Below, piece by piece: positions 53,839 to 64,000 of a DNA stretch of 64,000 bases; the first letter of the stretch is position 1, and each line of letters begins with the position of its first letter. Below the pieces are notes generated by a model. It saw only the letters and a list, made by a program, of their open reading frames with translations. It did no database searches and was not told the origin of the DNA. The position numbers and the translations under genes were made by a program. Origin of the DNA: Triparma columacea (lineage: Eukaryota > Sar > Bolidophyceae > Parmales > Triparmaceae). Location: the NCBI GenBank assembly GCA_030267965.1, contig BRYA01000351.1, positions 1 to 64,000 of the forward strand, read 5' to 3'.

Positions 53839-54609
53839 ATGTCGATACGCGAAGTCAAGATCGTATTTCTTGGCAGCTCCGGGGTGGGCAAGACATCACT
53901 TGTAAGAAGCTTTGTGACCAAACAATTCACCCCCAATGTGGATACAACGATCGGTGCTAGCTATCTGACCAAGGTGATGCGGGTGGACGGCGTTGGGAAA
54001 ACGGAGGAGTACGAGGGGGTAACACAAATTGTCAAGGTAAGCTTAAGTCAGTTGACGGGGTTGGTAAACCTCAAGGTGTTGCTTGGTGGGAACTTCGAGG
54101 ACTCCAATCTATTAAATCTCCCATACATTGAAATTTCCTCTGACCCAAAAGCTCCCCACGCGCATGTGTCGCAGTTCAACGTCTGGGACACCGCCGGACA
54201 AGAGAAGTACGAATCTCTCACCTCGATGTATTACAGAAATACGGATGCTGCTGTTCTGGTTTACGATGTTATGGACAGTCAAAGTTTCAAGAAGCTGAAA
54301 CATTGGGCGAACGTACTCAAGAATAACCTGGATAGGAAGGTTGCTTTGATTGCGGTTGGGAATAAGGTGGATTTGCTAAATGGGGACGATGGCAACAGAG
54401 CAGTAGAGGCGGAGGAAGTGAATGAAGTTGTGGCAAGCATAGGGGCCAGCTACGTCGAAACGTCGGCGAAGGACAACATAGAGGTAGATGAGGCATTCAA
54501 GAGAATAGTTCACCTGCTTCCCCCGTTGGAGGCAGACAATAGCGATGAAGATCAGATCAAGTTACAACTCGGAGGCTCTGGCAGTGGAAACGGTGCCGGG
54601 TGTTGTTAA
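53839..54609 (+). CDS. Rab-family small GTPase
   Basis: Exons 53839-54036 and 54175-54609 give 210 aa, a normal Rab length. The removed 138 nt (GTAAGCTTAA ... GTGTCGCAG) is in frame and stop-free, so it could be mistaken for an insert, but splicing yields TQIVKFNVWDTAGQEKY, the expected strand 2 to switch II of Rabs. G boxes: GSSGVGKTS, T of DTTIGASY, WDTAGQ, GNKVD and ETSAKD. The C-terminus GAGCC carries two Cys for geranylgeranylation. It resembles the Rab5/21/22 group in the YRNTDAAVLVYDV area, but the subfamily is not certain. It would direct vesicle traffic, possibly endosomal. Confidence 0.92.
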   Translation: MSIREVKIVFLGSSGVGKTSLVRSFVTKQFTPNVDTTIGASYLTKVMRVDGVGKTEEYEGVTQIVKVSLSQLTGLVNLKVLLGGNFEDSNLLNLPYIEISSDPKAPHAHVSQFNVWDTAGQEKYESLTSMYYRNTDAAVLVYDVMDSQSFKKLKHWANVLKNNLDRKVALIAVGNKVDLLNGDDGNRAVEAEEVNEVVASIGASYVETSAKDNIEVDEAFKRIVHLLPPLEADNSDEDQIKLQLGGSGSGNGAGCC

Positions 54610-54687
54610 CGAAAGGGAAAATAACGAGCTTGATTCAAATTTAATTCATAAAGTTCAATCCCTATCGCCCTTCACCGTTCTACTTAA

Positions 54688-55009
54688 TTAAAAGTTGAAC
54701 TTGGGCCTATCCCCCTGGCTCTGTTTCTTCGTGGGTGTGTTCCTAAACGTCCCCTGCTGTACAGTCTTCTTCTCTAGCCCGCTCATGACCTTGGACAGCT
54801 CGTTCAGGCTATTCGTGACATTTGTCAAGCCTTCTTTCCTGATTTTCTTCCCCTCTCCTCCCGGGGCGTGATCGATCCTCCTCTTGGCCCCTCCAAGGGC
54901 GGACGGTGCCTTCTTTGCAAGGCCCAGGCTCCCCGAGCTTGTGCTCCCCATGCTCCGCTTCTCCTTCCATTCCTGTAGCTTCCTCATTCGCTCGTCCTTC
55001 GAAAGAACC

Positions 55010-55081
<72 letters not shown>

Positions 55082-58000
55082 ACCATCGTCGTTGAGGTAG
55101 CTGATGCGCTCGACTTGGTGATGCTGGGCTTGGCATGAATGGAGTGCTTGGTGGGCGCCACGACAGTAGTTGCGGCGTATGTGGCGGCAGGTGCCGTTGT
55201 GGGGCGCGCAATGTTGCTGGTGCTCCCTGCGCTCGAGATGCTTTTCGTTCCCAAGTGAACCACCTTTTTGGGAACAGATGTAGTGGTGGTCGCATTGTCC
55301 CCGACTCCCTCCTTCTTTTTCTTGTTGTCAAAAAGATAAACCTTCTTGACCTTCTGGGCGTAAGGGGTGAGAGACAGTTCGACCTCAGCCTTCTTCTTCG
55401 GCGTGTTCGACTTCTGCGCAATTTCGGTATTGCTATCAGAGCTGTCAATCGTTGCACCACTCTTATCAACGCTACTGGTACTCTCCATGCTGCTGTTCAG
55501 GCTACTATCTGCGCTGAGGTCCATGTCGGTCTCTTTTACCTCTGCAAAGAAGTCCCTCAGTCTCTGTTGGAGCTCGTCCTTCTTCCCCCCCACAAGCAGA
55601 CCCCTTTTCTTGAGTTCTCTCTTAAGCTCCGCAACCTTCATTTTTTCCAACTCTTCCTCATCAATAATTGCACCATTTGTCTCGTCGAGCCCCTTCTTTG
55701 CTTTCTTCTCCTTCTTCTCTTTCTTGCTCCTCTTCTTCTTCTCCCCCTTCATGCCCTCCTCCGTCATGCCGTCGGTGTCATCGCTCAACATCTTAACGAT
55801 CTCATCCTCTATGATGCTGGTGTCCATCCCAGCTGTCTCCCCGGCCTTGGAAGTAGCCTTTTCGCTCTTTTTGGACCTCTTCTTCACTGGCGTTTCCGCC
55901 CAGTCACTGTCGTCCTCCTCGTTAATTTCCCCGTCGTCCATGAAGTCGTCCTCAAAGACGTCCTCCTCCTCCTCCTTCGGCTTCCAGATAATTTTCTTCA
56001 TCTTCTTCTTCTCCTTCTCGCGTTGGAGCTTTTTCTCGAGCCTTTCTTTCTCTTTCCTGTCGTCCTCCTTGAGATTTTCGAACTCGTTGAAGAGCTCGTC
56101 TCCAACTCTGGTGAAGCCCTCGAGGAAGTCGCCCAGCATCTCGTCGACGCTTGCCTTCAAGTTGGCGTCCACGACGCCGCCTGTGCCGCTCTCAATGACT
56201 TGGAGGCCGACCTTGTGCTCTACGACGCCCTTTGTTCCCTCGAGGAGCGTCATCATGGCCTCACTGTGCTCAAACTTGAGCTGCTTGATGGCCGCCCTTC
56301 CCCTGGCCCTTTCGGCCTCGACAGCCTTGTCGATGGCGTCCTCGTCGCCCTTCTTCTTCGTCTGCTCTAAGTTCTCCACCTGAAGCTTGGCCGCAATGAG
56401 GTCGTCAAAAATCTGCTGAAGCATGAACCTGCACTCAACCCTGTTCATTCCAGCGAACCTCTCGGCATCTACATCATTTGGATTGAGTGTATTGGTCTTG
56501 GCCTCCCTTTCGAGCTCCATCAAGGAACGCTGGAGTTGACAAATTACGCCTGTACGAGTTTCAACCTCAATGTCGAGCATCTTCACTTGCTGATGGATTC
56601 CAGTTATACCCCTCTTGTCGGCAAAGCTCTCCCTCTTCTTCGCAGCTGCTGCACGAAGAGTCGCCTGCTCGTTCAATTGTTCCTTGGTAGACATGACCAT
56701 CGTCATGTTTTCGATTTCCCTGGACATCCAGGTCTTGAGGTCCTTCTTCCTCGTCTTGTCGATTCCACTTCCCGTGTTACTCTTTGATGAGGGGGCTCCA
56801 GTCTTGACAGCCTGCCTCTTCCTCTGCTCGGCGACGATTCTTTGCTTGGCAAGAGCCTCAGCTGCTTTCCTCTTGAGGACGTTGGCCTGCTTGGCAGCAG
56901 CTTCGCGGACCTTGTTAAGCTCGATCTTGAGCTTCTCGCCATCCCGGAGCATCCTCATCGCCTTTATCTCGGCGGCCTTCTTCTCATTCCTCCTTCCCTC
57001 GGCATCCTCTTTCATTTTCCTCTGTAGAGCCGCCCTCTTTTTCTTATCGTTGGCGATCTCGTCCTGTTATGAGCGGAGCAAGTCGAGGAGAAGGTTGCGT
57101 TAGAGGGAGGTTTGCGATGCCATATTGCTCTTTGGTTCAATCTCACCTGCAGGTGCTTGCACTTCTTCTCGGCCATATCCCTGAGCCTGATAGCCTTCTG
57201 GTGCTCCAAACTCTTGGACTGAAGTTTCTTGATCTTGTCCTGGAGCACCTCTAGTCTCGCCTTCATCTTGGCCTGGGCGGCAGAAGAGGCCGCGGGCATT
57301 GCAGTCGCTGCGGGCTTGGTGTGGATCTTATCGAGGAGCTGGGAACGCTCCTGGTTGAGGACTTCGACCTCGTCCTGGAGGCTCTTCATTGCGTCCGTGA
57401 AGTGGGTCTTAAGGATCTGCATGGACTCCCTCTCCTTTTCAAGCTGGGTGGCCATCTTCTCCTTCTCTTGAATGTTCCCCGAGATCTCGTTGAGCTCCGT
57501 TGCCATCTTGGCCGTAGCTTTGGTGGCCTGTGCGGGGGCGTCACTCTCGTAGTTCTCTTTCGCACCCTCCTCTTGGCTCCTCAGGGCCATCTCCTCTGCT
57601 GCCGAAATGTCCCCGTCACCCATGACAACGGCCTCGGCCGTGGCCTTGGCAACAGCCGCGTCAATTTGGGCGTCCTGCAAGGCCTCCTTGAGCCTGTGGA
57701 TTTCAAGCCTCATGTCTTCCACGGTATCGTTCTCCTGGAAGTGCTCCACGTCGATCTTTACGCCCTGCAGCCTGCCCATCTCGAGGACCTGCTCGTACTT
57801 CCACTTCCACTTGTCGGCGGTGAGGGAAGCCTCAAGGGTCTCTTCGGCACTCCTGACGATTCTCTGCGACAAAGCAAAGCAAATCGAGCAGAGAAAGTTG
57901 CGTTAGCGCTCGAATTGTCGTGTTAACTGCTTTGTCCATTCTCACCTTCTCCGATGCGACAACCCTCTCCCTGAGGCTCGCGTTTTCACTCCTCAGCTTC

Positions 58001-59690
58001 ATCACGATATCAAGCCTGTCAAGATCCACGACGCTTCCGGGGACGTTGTAGGCTTCTCCTGGGGCCCCGGTTGATCCGATGACGACCTTGGAGTCCATCT
58101 GTGCTTGGAGTAGCTGGAGCTTGAGGACCTGGTTCTCCCTCCTGAGCCTCGCGGCCTCCTGGGGCGTAATGGCAGTGGCGACTGTATTCACCGTCGCCTC
58201 GTTCCTGATGTTCCTGGCCCTCATGGCGTACCTGAGGGTGTTGGAGGACTCCTCAGTGTTGATGTCGGCTGGGGACACGCAGCAGAGCATCACAGTAAGC
58301 GAGTTACCACCGAGTGAGGACGTCAGGAGGCGGGTGAGCTTGGAGTCGCGGTAAGGAATGTGCGCGTTGGCCGCGCCTTCGTCGCTCAAAGCAGCGACGA
58401 CCTTTCCTAGCACGAAAAGTCCCTTGTTGATGTTGATGCCCTCCTTGAGCCTTTCGCCCGTGGCGTTGGTCCTGGGGAGGAGCGAAGCGACGACCGAAGG
58501 AGGGGTCCGTAAGTGAATTGAACGCCATTCGATGCGCGAATCTCGTCGCTGCGCTCCTCTTCCATTCTCACCTCTTCTGCCTCTCGCTTCCTGCGAGGTC
58601 CACGAGGGTGAGCTTGGAGCTGGTGACGTCCGATCCGTCCCTTGGAGTTGACTCCACGTAGATGGTGCAGATTGCGTGAGACCGGGAGGACGTGGCGTTC
58701 ATAGAGGTGGAGCCGGTGGAGCGGATGAGCGAGGCCTTTTGGAGGATCTGGGAGACCTGGGCAGGAGTGGTTACGCGAGTGTATGTGAGGTTGGAGACGT
58801 TGATCTCGTTGTTTAGGCCCTCGCAGATGCGAAGGACGGGGGCTCCCTTGGAGGGGGGGACGAGGAGGTCCTTAATCTGAGGGGGTAAAGTGGGGGGGGA
58901 AGGGCGCTAGTTAGAAGGAGGGTTTGGGTGACGAGAACACTTCTCATCCATCCTCACCTCCTCGTTGTAAATCTCGAGGTAAGAAATCTTAATCTCGAAG
59001 GAGGCTTCGTCAGACTGGGTTTAGGGGGGGGTTAGCAGGGGAGGGAGGGGGGGGAGAAAGGAGTTTAAGGGGGGGCTCACCATTTTATCGGTGTGCTTGA
59101 ACAGGTCCCTGACAGCCGAAGGTATGACGCCGTCCTCTCCATCTTCCCAATTCGTCCCCATAGTATAGGTCTTTCCAGATCCGGTCTGACCGTAGGCAAG
59201 GACGGTGAGGTTGTAACCCTTTAGGAGCTTCTTGTCGATGGATTTTGCAAGCACGGAGTCATAGACGTCAGCGGTGGAGCTCGTGGAAGGAAAGATGGTG
59301 TCATAAGTGTATACCTTGATTGCGGTGGAGGGAGGTGTTAGGAATGTTGAGAGACGGGGGAGTAAGGGTCACTTTCTCTCCCTCTTCATAAAAGTCGTTG
59401 GTCCTTGTACTGGTTCAGTTTGATTTTAGGAGTCATCAGTCATATCTGGAGTGATTCCGATATGATTTTTGGTAGTTATATATACATAAAGAGTCTAATG
59501 GAGGGATAAATCCAAATTTGATGAAAGTAGGAGGTTTTAAATGGCTCACCTTATCGTCGCCTCCGAGAGTGAGGGTGGGATCAGACCCCTGGACTTGAGG
59601 GCTTACTTTCAGCACATCAGCACAGCCTTGTGCCTTTTCGTTCGAAGAGAGGGGGCGGACGCGAGTGACAACGCGTATATTTGAGGCCAT
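54688..59690 (-). CDS. Chromokinesin (kinesin-4-like) with SAP domain
   Basis: Exons 59690-59550, 59314-59081, 59014-58958, 58876-58572, 58471-57946, 57863-57147 and 57063-54688 give 1451 aa with all phases fitting. N-terminal motor (1-about 345): VVTRVRPL, P-loop GQTGSGKTYTMG (89-96), NATSSRSHAI, LVDLAGSERQKR, HIPYRDSKLTRLL. Long coiled coils follow (about 400-900). An acidic/basic region leads to a SAP motif at about 1135-1165 (MKVAELKRELKKRGLLVGGK), which binds AT-rich DNA. Residues 1321-1345 are a Thr-Ala repeat. Motor, coil and DNA-binding tail match a chromokinesin that moves chromosome arms or organises the midzone. The SAP domain is unusual for KIF4, whose tail has a Cys-rich zinc motif instead. 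Confidence 0.92.
55010..55081 (+). repeat. Hexanucleotide repeat (GCCGTT)12 in coding sequence
   Basis: Twelve perfect units with no interruption lie in the last exon of the chromokinesin. On the coding strand they spell alternating Thr-Ala. A perfect array is likely to vary in length between strains, in steps of two residues, without breaking the frame. Confidence 0.95.
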
Positions 59691-60036
59691 GTTGTGCCCA
59701 CAAACAAGGAATAATGGCAAGTCCAAGCAAGGAAGCATTACAAAATTATTTGCTTGCTTTCTAGACTTCTTTACGTTCGGAAATTTTGACTGGGTTTGTG
59801 TCCTGAGTAATTGAGCGAGCCCATCTACATTTCTTCATCGAAATGTCGTAAATGGTGGAGGTCATTGAACATTAGATTATTTTAGTGAATAAAATACCTC
59901 TTTCGGAGTTCAATGACAACAAAATTAAGTATGTATTTGTTATCGTTATAAGGAGAGGAGTCCTACGAGCCATTTTTTTCCGGTTCGTAGTCTCAAACGA
60001 ACATAAAGCAAAACCTCACCTACAAAAATATATAAG
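59691..60036. promoter_or_regulatory. Divergent promoter, chromokinesin / NFS1
   Basis: 346 bp, AT-rich, between two start codons pointing away from each other. No ORF or repeat recognised. Confidence 0.45.
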
Positions 60037-61829
60037 ATGATGCTTCGATTCAGACCAGTGGCCCGTGCAGCCCGTCGTCAGTTCAGCTCCAAGGATGGGG
60101 CCCCAACTACCGTGACGTTCGAGAAGATGGAGAGTGACCCTCGTTATAAGGCTGGGATCAAGATCGACATTGACGAGACCTATGAAGGAGACAGGTTCAG
60201 CATCAAGGGAGCTGCCATCGAGAACGTCAGGCCGTCTTATTTAGATATGCAGTCTACTACTCCGCTAGATCCCAGGGTTTTGGATGCGATGCTTCCTCAT
60301 ATGATGGTGAGAATACGTGCGAAGAACATCCACTGCTCGGACCACCCTGTTCATTTTTCATCTAATGTCTCGTGTCGCCATCTCTCTCCCCCCCCTCCCT
60401 TCCTTTTGACCTCAGGGAAGCTTTGGAAACCCTCACTCCCGCACCCACTCTTATGGCTGGTCCTCTGAGGCCTCAGTGGAGGAGGCTCGTGCCCAGATTT
60501 CCTCCCTCATCAACTGCACCCCGAAGGAGATCGTCTTCACCTCGGGGGCGACTGAGAGCAACAATCTGGCCATTAAGGGGGTCGCTGGGTTCTACGGAGG
60601 GAGGAAGAAGCACATAATTACCACCCAGACAGAGCATAAGGTGGGGAGATAGAGCGAGAAAAGAGAGGCGAGCGGCAGGTGCAGCGAGCATGCTAAAAGT
60701 TTGACACTAACGCCTTTTGATCGTCGCTTCGCCCCTCCTACCCACCACCACCACCCCTCCCTTAGTGCGTCCTCGACTCTTGCAGGCACCTCGAGGGCCA
60801 GGGCTTTGAGGTTTCCTACCTGCCGGTAGAGAAAAGCACCGGCCTAGTGAACCTTCAGGACCTCGCCAACACGATCCGCAAGGGCGAGACTAGCCTCGTC
60901 TCCGTGATGGCCGTTAACAACGAGATCGGCACCCTCCAGCCGCTCAAGGAGATCGGGGAGCTCTGCCGCAGCAACAAGGTCTTCTTCCACACCGACGCCG
61001 CCCAGATGCTTGGCAAGATGCCCATTGACGTAGATGAGATGAAGATTGACTTGATGAGCATGAGCAGCCACAAAATTTACGGACCCAAGGGTATCGGGGG
61101 GCTGTACATTAGGAGGAGGCCTAGGGTCAGGCTCACAGAGCTCATCAGTGGGGGCGGGCAGGAGAGGGGGATGAGGAGCGGGACGCTACCCCACCCCTTG
61201 TGCGTGGGCTTCGGGGAGGCCTGCGAGGTCGCTGGCAGGGAAATGATGAGAGATGAGAAGCACGTGAACCGCCTCAGTGCGAGGTTGGAGAAGAGCATCA
61301 AGGAAAGGATACCAGAGGTCACGGTCAACGGTCATGCGGGGGGGGAGGATGGTATGGGGTACCCTGGGTGCCTCAACGTGAGCTTTGCGTACGTGGAGGG
61401 CGAGAGTTTGTTGATGGCGCTCAAGAACGTCGCTGTCAGTAGTGGAAGTGCCTGCACTTCCGCTTCGTTAGAGCCTAGCTACGTGCTCAGGGCTTTGGGT
61501 GTGGACGATGAGCTCGCCCACAGCAGTCTCAGGTACGGCGAGAGAAGCGAGTGTGGCGAGAGAAGCGAGGCGCGGAAAGAGATGGAGGATAACATAACAT
61601 GTCTTACAGCAAACCCTTCGCAACTCGCTTCGTTCGTCGCAGGTTCGGGATTGGAAGATTCACCACAGATGAGGAGGTTGACTTTGTCGTCGACCTGCTG
61701 GAGGAGCACGTCACCAGGCTCAGGGACATGAGTCCTTTGTGGGAAATGGTGCAGGAGGGGATTGATTTGAGCACAATTCAGTGGTCGCAGGACGAGGGTC
61801 ATGATCATGGACATGGACATGGACATTGA
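60037..61829 (+). CDS. NFS1: Cysteine desulfurase NFS1, mitochondrial
   Basis: Exons 60037-60306, 60416-60640, 60766-61532 and 61643-61829 give 482 aa. NFS1 takes sulfur from cysteine for Fe-S cluster assembly in the mitochondrial matrix, together with ISD11 and ISCU. Conserved: [60 protein letters not shown] Lys268 in [12 protein letters not shown], and the mobile-loop Cys395 in [31 protein letters not shown] is a mitochondrial presequence. After the usual [11 protein letters not shown] end there is an extra [12 protein letters not shown] tail, His/Gly-rich, likely to bind metal. The intron at 61533 has the weaker donor GTACGG but an in-phase AG^G join. Confidence 0.95.
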
Positions 61830-61885
61830 AGGGGAGGGGTGCATGATCGGATAATAAGTGGTTTGTTGAGAAAGAGCAGTGGGGT

Positions 61886-62675
61886 TTATTTTATCTTGTA
61901 TTTGGAGAGCAATTTGGAGAGCAATTCAGACAATTCGTCGTGGTTGTAGGAGGGTTGAGATTCGTGTGCATTTAGGATTATAGTTCTGGCGAAGAACACG
62001 CAGTACCAGCCACACGACCACCCGTCGCTCTGCTTCATCGTTCCGGAAGATGGGAAGGGGGTGAGGGGGGTCATTTGGGTGGAAGATTTGATGGATGCAT
62101 GCCCATAAGCGGCAATTAGGGAGCTATTCAAAGTTTTACGGAAGGAGGTAGCCGTTGCGAGGTTGGAGTTTCGAGGACAGGAATCGTAGTGAACGTGGTG
62201 CAAATTGGTGGTGGTGACGCTCCTGCAGATCCTAACGTGAAGTAGGGACCAGTGAGTCCCCCGGCCTAGCTGCATAAAGGCGGCATGTGGGTCAGAGAAG
62301 GACGAATTTATTGGTATTAACAAGTCAATGTCAACGTTCTCATCTTCGTTTAGTACTGGGGGGACAGCACCCCGAAAGAAGTTCGCGCACTGCAACGAGG
62401 GAAACGTTAGTGAGAGGAGTGGATGTATGTGGTGTAACTTTAAAAAGCGGACCCACCTCCTCCCCGTAGTCCTCGTCGTCGGGGTCTAACTGGTGCACGA
62501 GGAAGGAGGAGACAGATGGAGGCAGGAAGTAGTGAGTGTTTTTATTCAGAGACAGAGCCTCAAGAAAGAAAGCCACGATGTTGTCATTCAGCCACTCGCC
62601 AGGTTGGAGGAGATGGAGATCTTGCTCGTATACCTGCTGGTCGCCAAGTTGGGAATGGACAACTGGAGTGGACAT
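61886..62675 (-). CDS. SENP8/NEDP1-like ubiquitin-like protease
   Basis: Exons 62675-62457 and 62389-61886 (phase 0) give 240 aa. Family C48 (Ulp1) core: LLQPGEWLNDNIVAFFLEAL, catalytic H119 in GTHWSLL, D142 in HYDSCP, the oxyanion Q193 and nucleophile C199 in QSDGWSCGWYC. The small size without N-terminal extension and the GEWLNDNIV start point to SENP8 (DEN1/NEDP1), which trims and removes NEDD8 from cullins; a SUMO protease is the alternative. The donor GTGGGT is a less common form. It is convergent with NFS1, 56 bp from its stop. Confidence 0.9.
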
Positions 62676-63248
62676 CTGAGGAAGGCCCCGCGAGGGAGTT
62701 TGTGAATAATGAGCGTTTGAAGGAAAGGTAAGGTAAAATGAGACGCAATACAGAAGAGGGGGGCGATATAATGTCTATTGCACACTGTTTGCGCAAAAAT
62801 AAGCCGTTTTGAGAAAATTGTCAAAAATCCAAGCTTTGTGTTTTAAAGATATCAAATTAAAAATTATGTGATATATTTGAATTTGATACAAAACACTATT
62901 CTAAATTTATTGGAACTTGACACAAATATTAGAATTTAAAAAAATACTTTTTTTGGTTAATTATTTATTTCGAATTTAAAAATTATTCAGTAAGTTCAAA
63001 AGTATATGACAATAAGCATTAATAATTTTTATAGCATTTAAAGTGCAACAACGTCATAAATAAATTTATTATCAGGGTATGTATTGCACTGTAAAGTCGC
63101 TAATCAATTACAAGATGATAAAAATTATATATGACTTTGAATGAAGATTTAAAAATATTCATAACAGGTTAAAAACGAATACACCTCGACCTACAAAGTT
63201 GACACTCGAGAGCTACTGAAGCGGCAACTGCCCCCATAGCTTGAACAT
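62676..63248. other. AT-rich intergenic island
   Basis: From about 62820 to 63180 the sequence is very AT-rich, with many TTTAAAT and AATTT words, unlike the GC-richer neighbourhood. It has no ORF. It starts upstream of the SENP8-like gene and may be the spacer to a heterochromatic or origin-like patch; nothing more can be supported. Confidence 0.6.
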
Positions 63249-63476
63249 CTAGTGTTGTTCTTCCATTGTATCACCCATATCCTTGTTACGGTAACGTTTA
63301 GCGTGAAATTTAATACCATCTCTCCTTAACAGCTTCAAATACCTCTGCTTGGTGCCCTGGCTGTCGGTCGTACTACCCCCCGAAACCTCTCCCTCGGTGT
63401 CAACCTTCCTTCTTCGCCACTTGCTTCCCAATAAACCACCAAAAATAACGAAATCAGTTCCCAATGTATCAGGCAA
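63249..63476 (-). CDS. Possible small basic protein or terminal exon
   Basis: An open frame of 75 codons begins at ATG 63476 and overlaps the ankyrin gene's start codon on the other strand. The sequence is basic and plausible as protein (LLRRDGIKFHAKRYRNKDMG). It could be a last exon whose upstream exons overlap the ankyrin gene, a small ribosomal-type protein, or chance. I know no family for it. Confidence 0.25.
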   Translation of the reverse strand: MPDTLGTDFVIFGGLLGSKWRRRKVDTEGEVSGGSTTDSQGTKQRYLKLLRRDGIKFHAKRYRNKDMGDTMEEQH

Positions 63477-64000
63477 TCCGCGAGAACGATTTAAGCACCA
63501 TCAATGATCTTCACGCTAGCGGCGACTACCCGGATTTGTCGAAGCCAGATGATGTTGGGAACTACCCCGCTCACTTGGCTGTCCTCTTCGATCGTCGAGA
63601 CGTCCTGAGATTCTTACATGACAAGGGTGTTGACTTGTCTGCCAAGTGCGACTCAACAAATTACGGGACGCCAGCCTTTTACGCAATGGTGAGCCGGGGT
63701 GGGGGGAGTGACGCAGCGAGAAACTCTAATGGGCGGCTCTGTAAAAAAATCTTCCTGCCCTTACCCTTGTGTGTGTGTTTTTCTGCTCCTCCCTCCGCCC
63801 CCCTCCCTCCCTTCCCAGCACTACGGTAAGACAGACATGCTTTCCGACCTCTGGAAGATGGGTTACGACCTGTCCGCCCCCTGCGATCGTTACGGTCTCC
63901 CCCCCTTATACTACGCCACCAAGTCCGGCGACACCTTAACCGCGTCCCACCTCGAGGACGTCATGTCGAGGGGGACATTGCAGGACGTTATGGCACTACT
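63464..64000 (+). CDS. Ankyrin-repeat protein, cut off by the window end
   Basis: Exon 1 is 63464-63688, exon 2 starts at 63819 and runs past 64000; phase 0 at the junction. AIRENDLSTINDLHASGDYP, GNYPAHLAVLFDRRDVLRFL, GTPAFYAM^HYGKTDMLSDLW and GLPPLYYATKSGDTLTA are ankyrin repeats (G-TPLH-A...G.....LL). No signal peptide. At least three repeats are visible in 135 residues. The partner and function are unknown. Confidence 0.8.

Noticed and set aside
54037..54174. A 46-residue insert in the Rab between strand 2 and switch II
   Set aside because: The stretch has a GTAAGC donor and a CGCAG acceptor, and removing it restores the normal Rab core.
1..64000. CRISPR arrays, bacterial operons, tRNA or rRNA genes, transposase genes
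   Set aside because: None could be recognised; spliced genes and lack of ribosome binding sites exclude a prokaryotic reading.

Overview
This window is nuclear DNA of a photosynthetic stramenopile, most like a bolidophyte (Parmales/Triparma type). The evidence for a eukaryote is spliceosomal introns of about 60-200 bp in most genes (GTGAG donors, CTAAC-like branch sites, C-rich tracts, CAG acceptors), plus a kinesin, a Rab GTPase, a FYVE domain, CTF18 and a SENP8-type protease. The evidence for a secondary plastid is leaders with a signal peptide followed by an aromatic residue (phytyl-ester-synthase-like protein; lumenal FKBP behind a twin-Arg leader). START-like plus multi-membrane proteins, GCC2/GCC3 receptor-like proteins and LRR_5 proteins are, to my knowledge, abundant in that group. 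The species assignment is inference.

Layout. 0-1.15 kb holds a 120-bp pyrimidine-rich tandem repeat. 1.15-9.6 kb (-) is one intronless giant gene (three START-like domains, then three 616-residue membrane modules). 10.6-14.2 kb (-) is CTF18. 14.2-17.9 kb holds a G-rich minisatellite, a TPR protein and a secreted lipocalin-like protein. 18.5-21 kb has a GNAT-ACBP-FYVE fusion (+) and CCDC25 (-). 21.3-26 kb (+) is a beta-helix/GCC2 membrane protein. 26.3-29.1 kb (+) is TDP1. 29.2-31.4 kb (-) is a phytyl-ester-synthase-like protein. 31.8-33.9 kb is a head-to-head pair: an FKBP-MsrA fusion and a lumenal FKBP. 34-42.6 kb has a GH30 glycosidase, an FAD oxidoreductase, a SABATH methyltransferase, a Leu/Glu-type dehydrogenase and a cupredoxin-DUF305 membrane protein. 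42.8-44.3 kb is a gene graveyard with an LRR_5-like pseudogene and duplicated exon fragments. 44.4-54.6 kb has an M20 peptidase, a Sec14 protein, a membrane glycosidase-like protein, AFG2, a coiled-coil protein and a Rab. 54.7-59.7 kb (-) is a chromokinesin with a SAP domain. 60-62.7 kb has NFS1 and SENP8. An AT-rich gap and a partial ankyrin-repeat gene close the window.

The genes do not form one pathway. They are dense, and many are divergently paired with only 60-350 bp between start codons. Joint themes are oxidative protein repair and folding in the plastid (FKBP-MsrA next to a lumenal FKBP) and chromosome maintenance (CTF18, TDP1, chromokinesin). The most unusual items are the GNAT-ACBP-FYVE fusion, the FKBP-MsrA fusion, the cupredoxin-DUF305 gene with an apparent 4-nt exon, a start codon that forms a whole exon, a TDP1 whose second catalytic Asn is Cys, and introns in different genes that share sequence like introner elements. 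Exon junctions were placed by eye from splice signals, phase and protein continuity; no transcript data were used.
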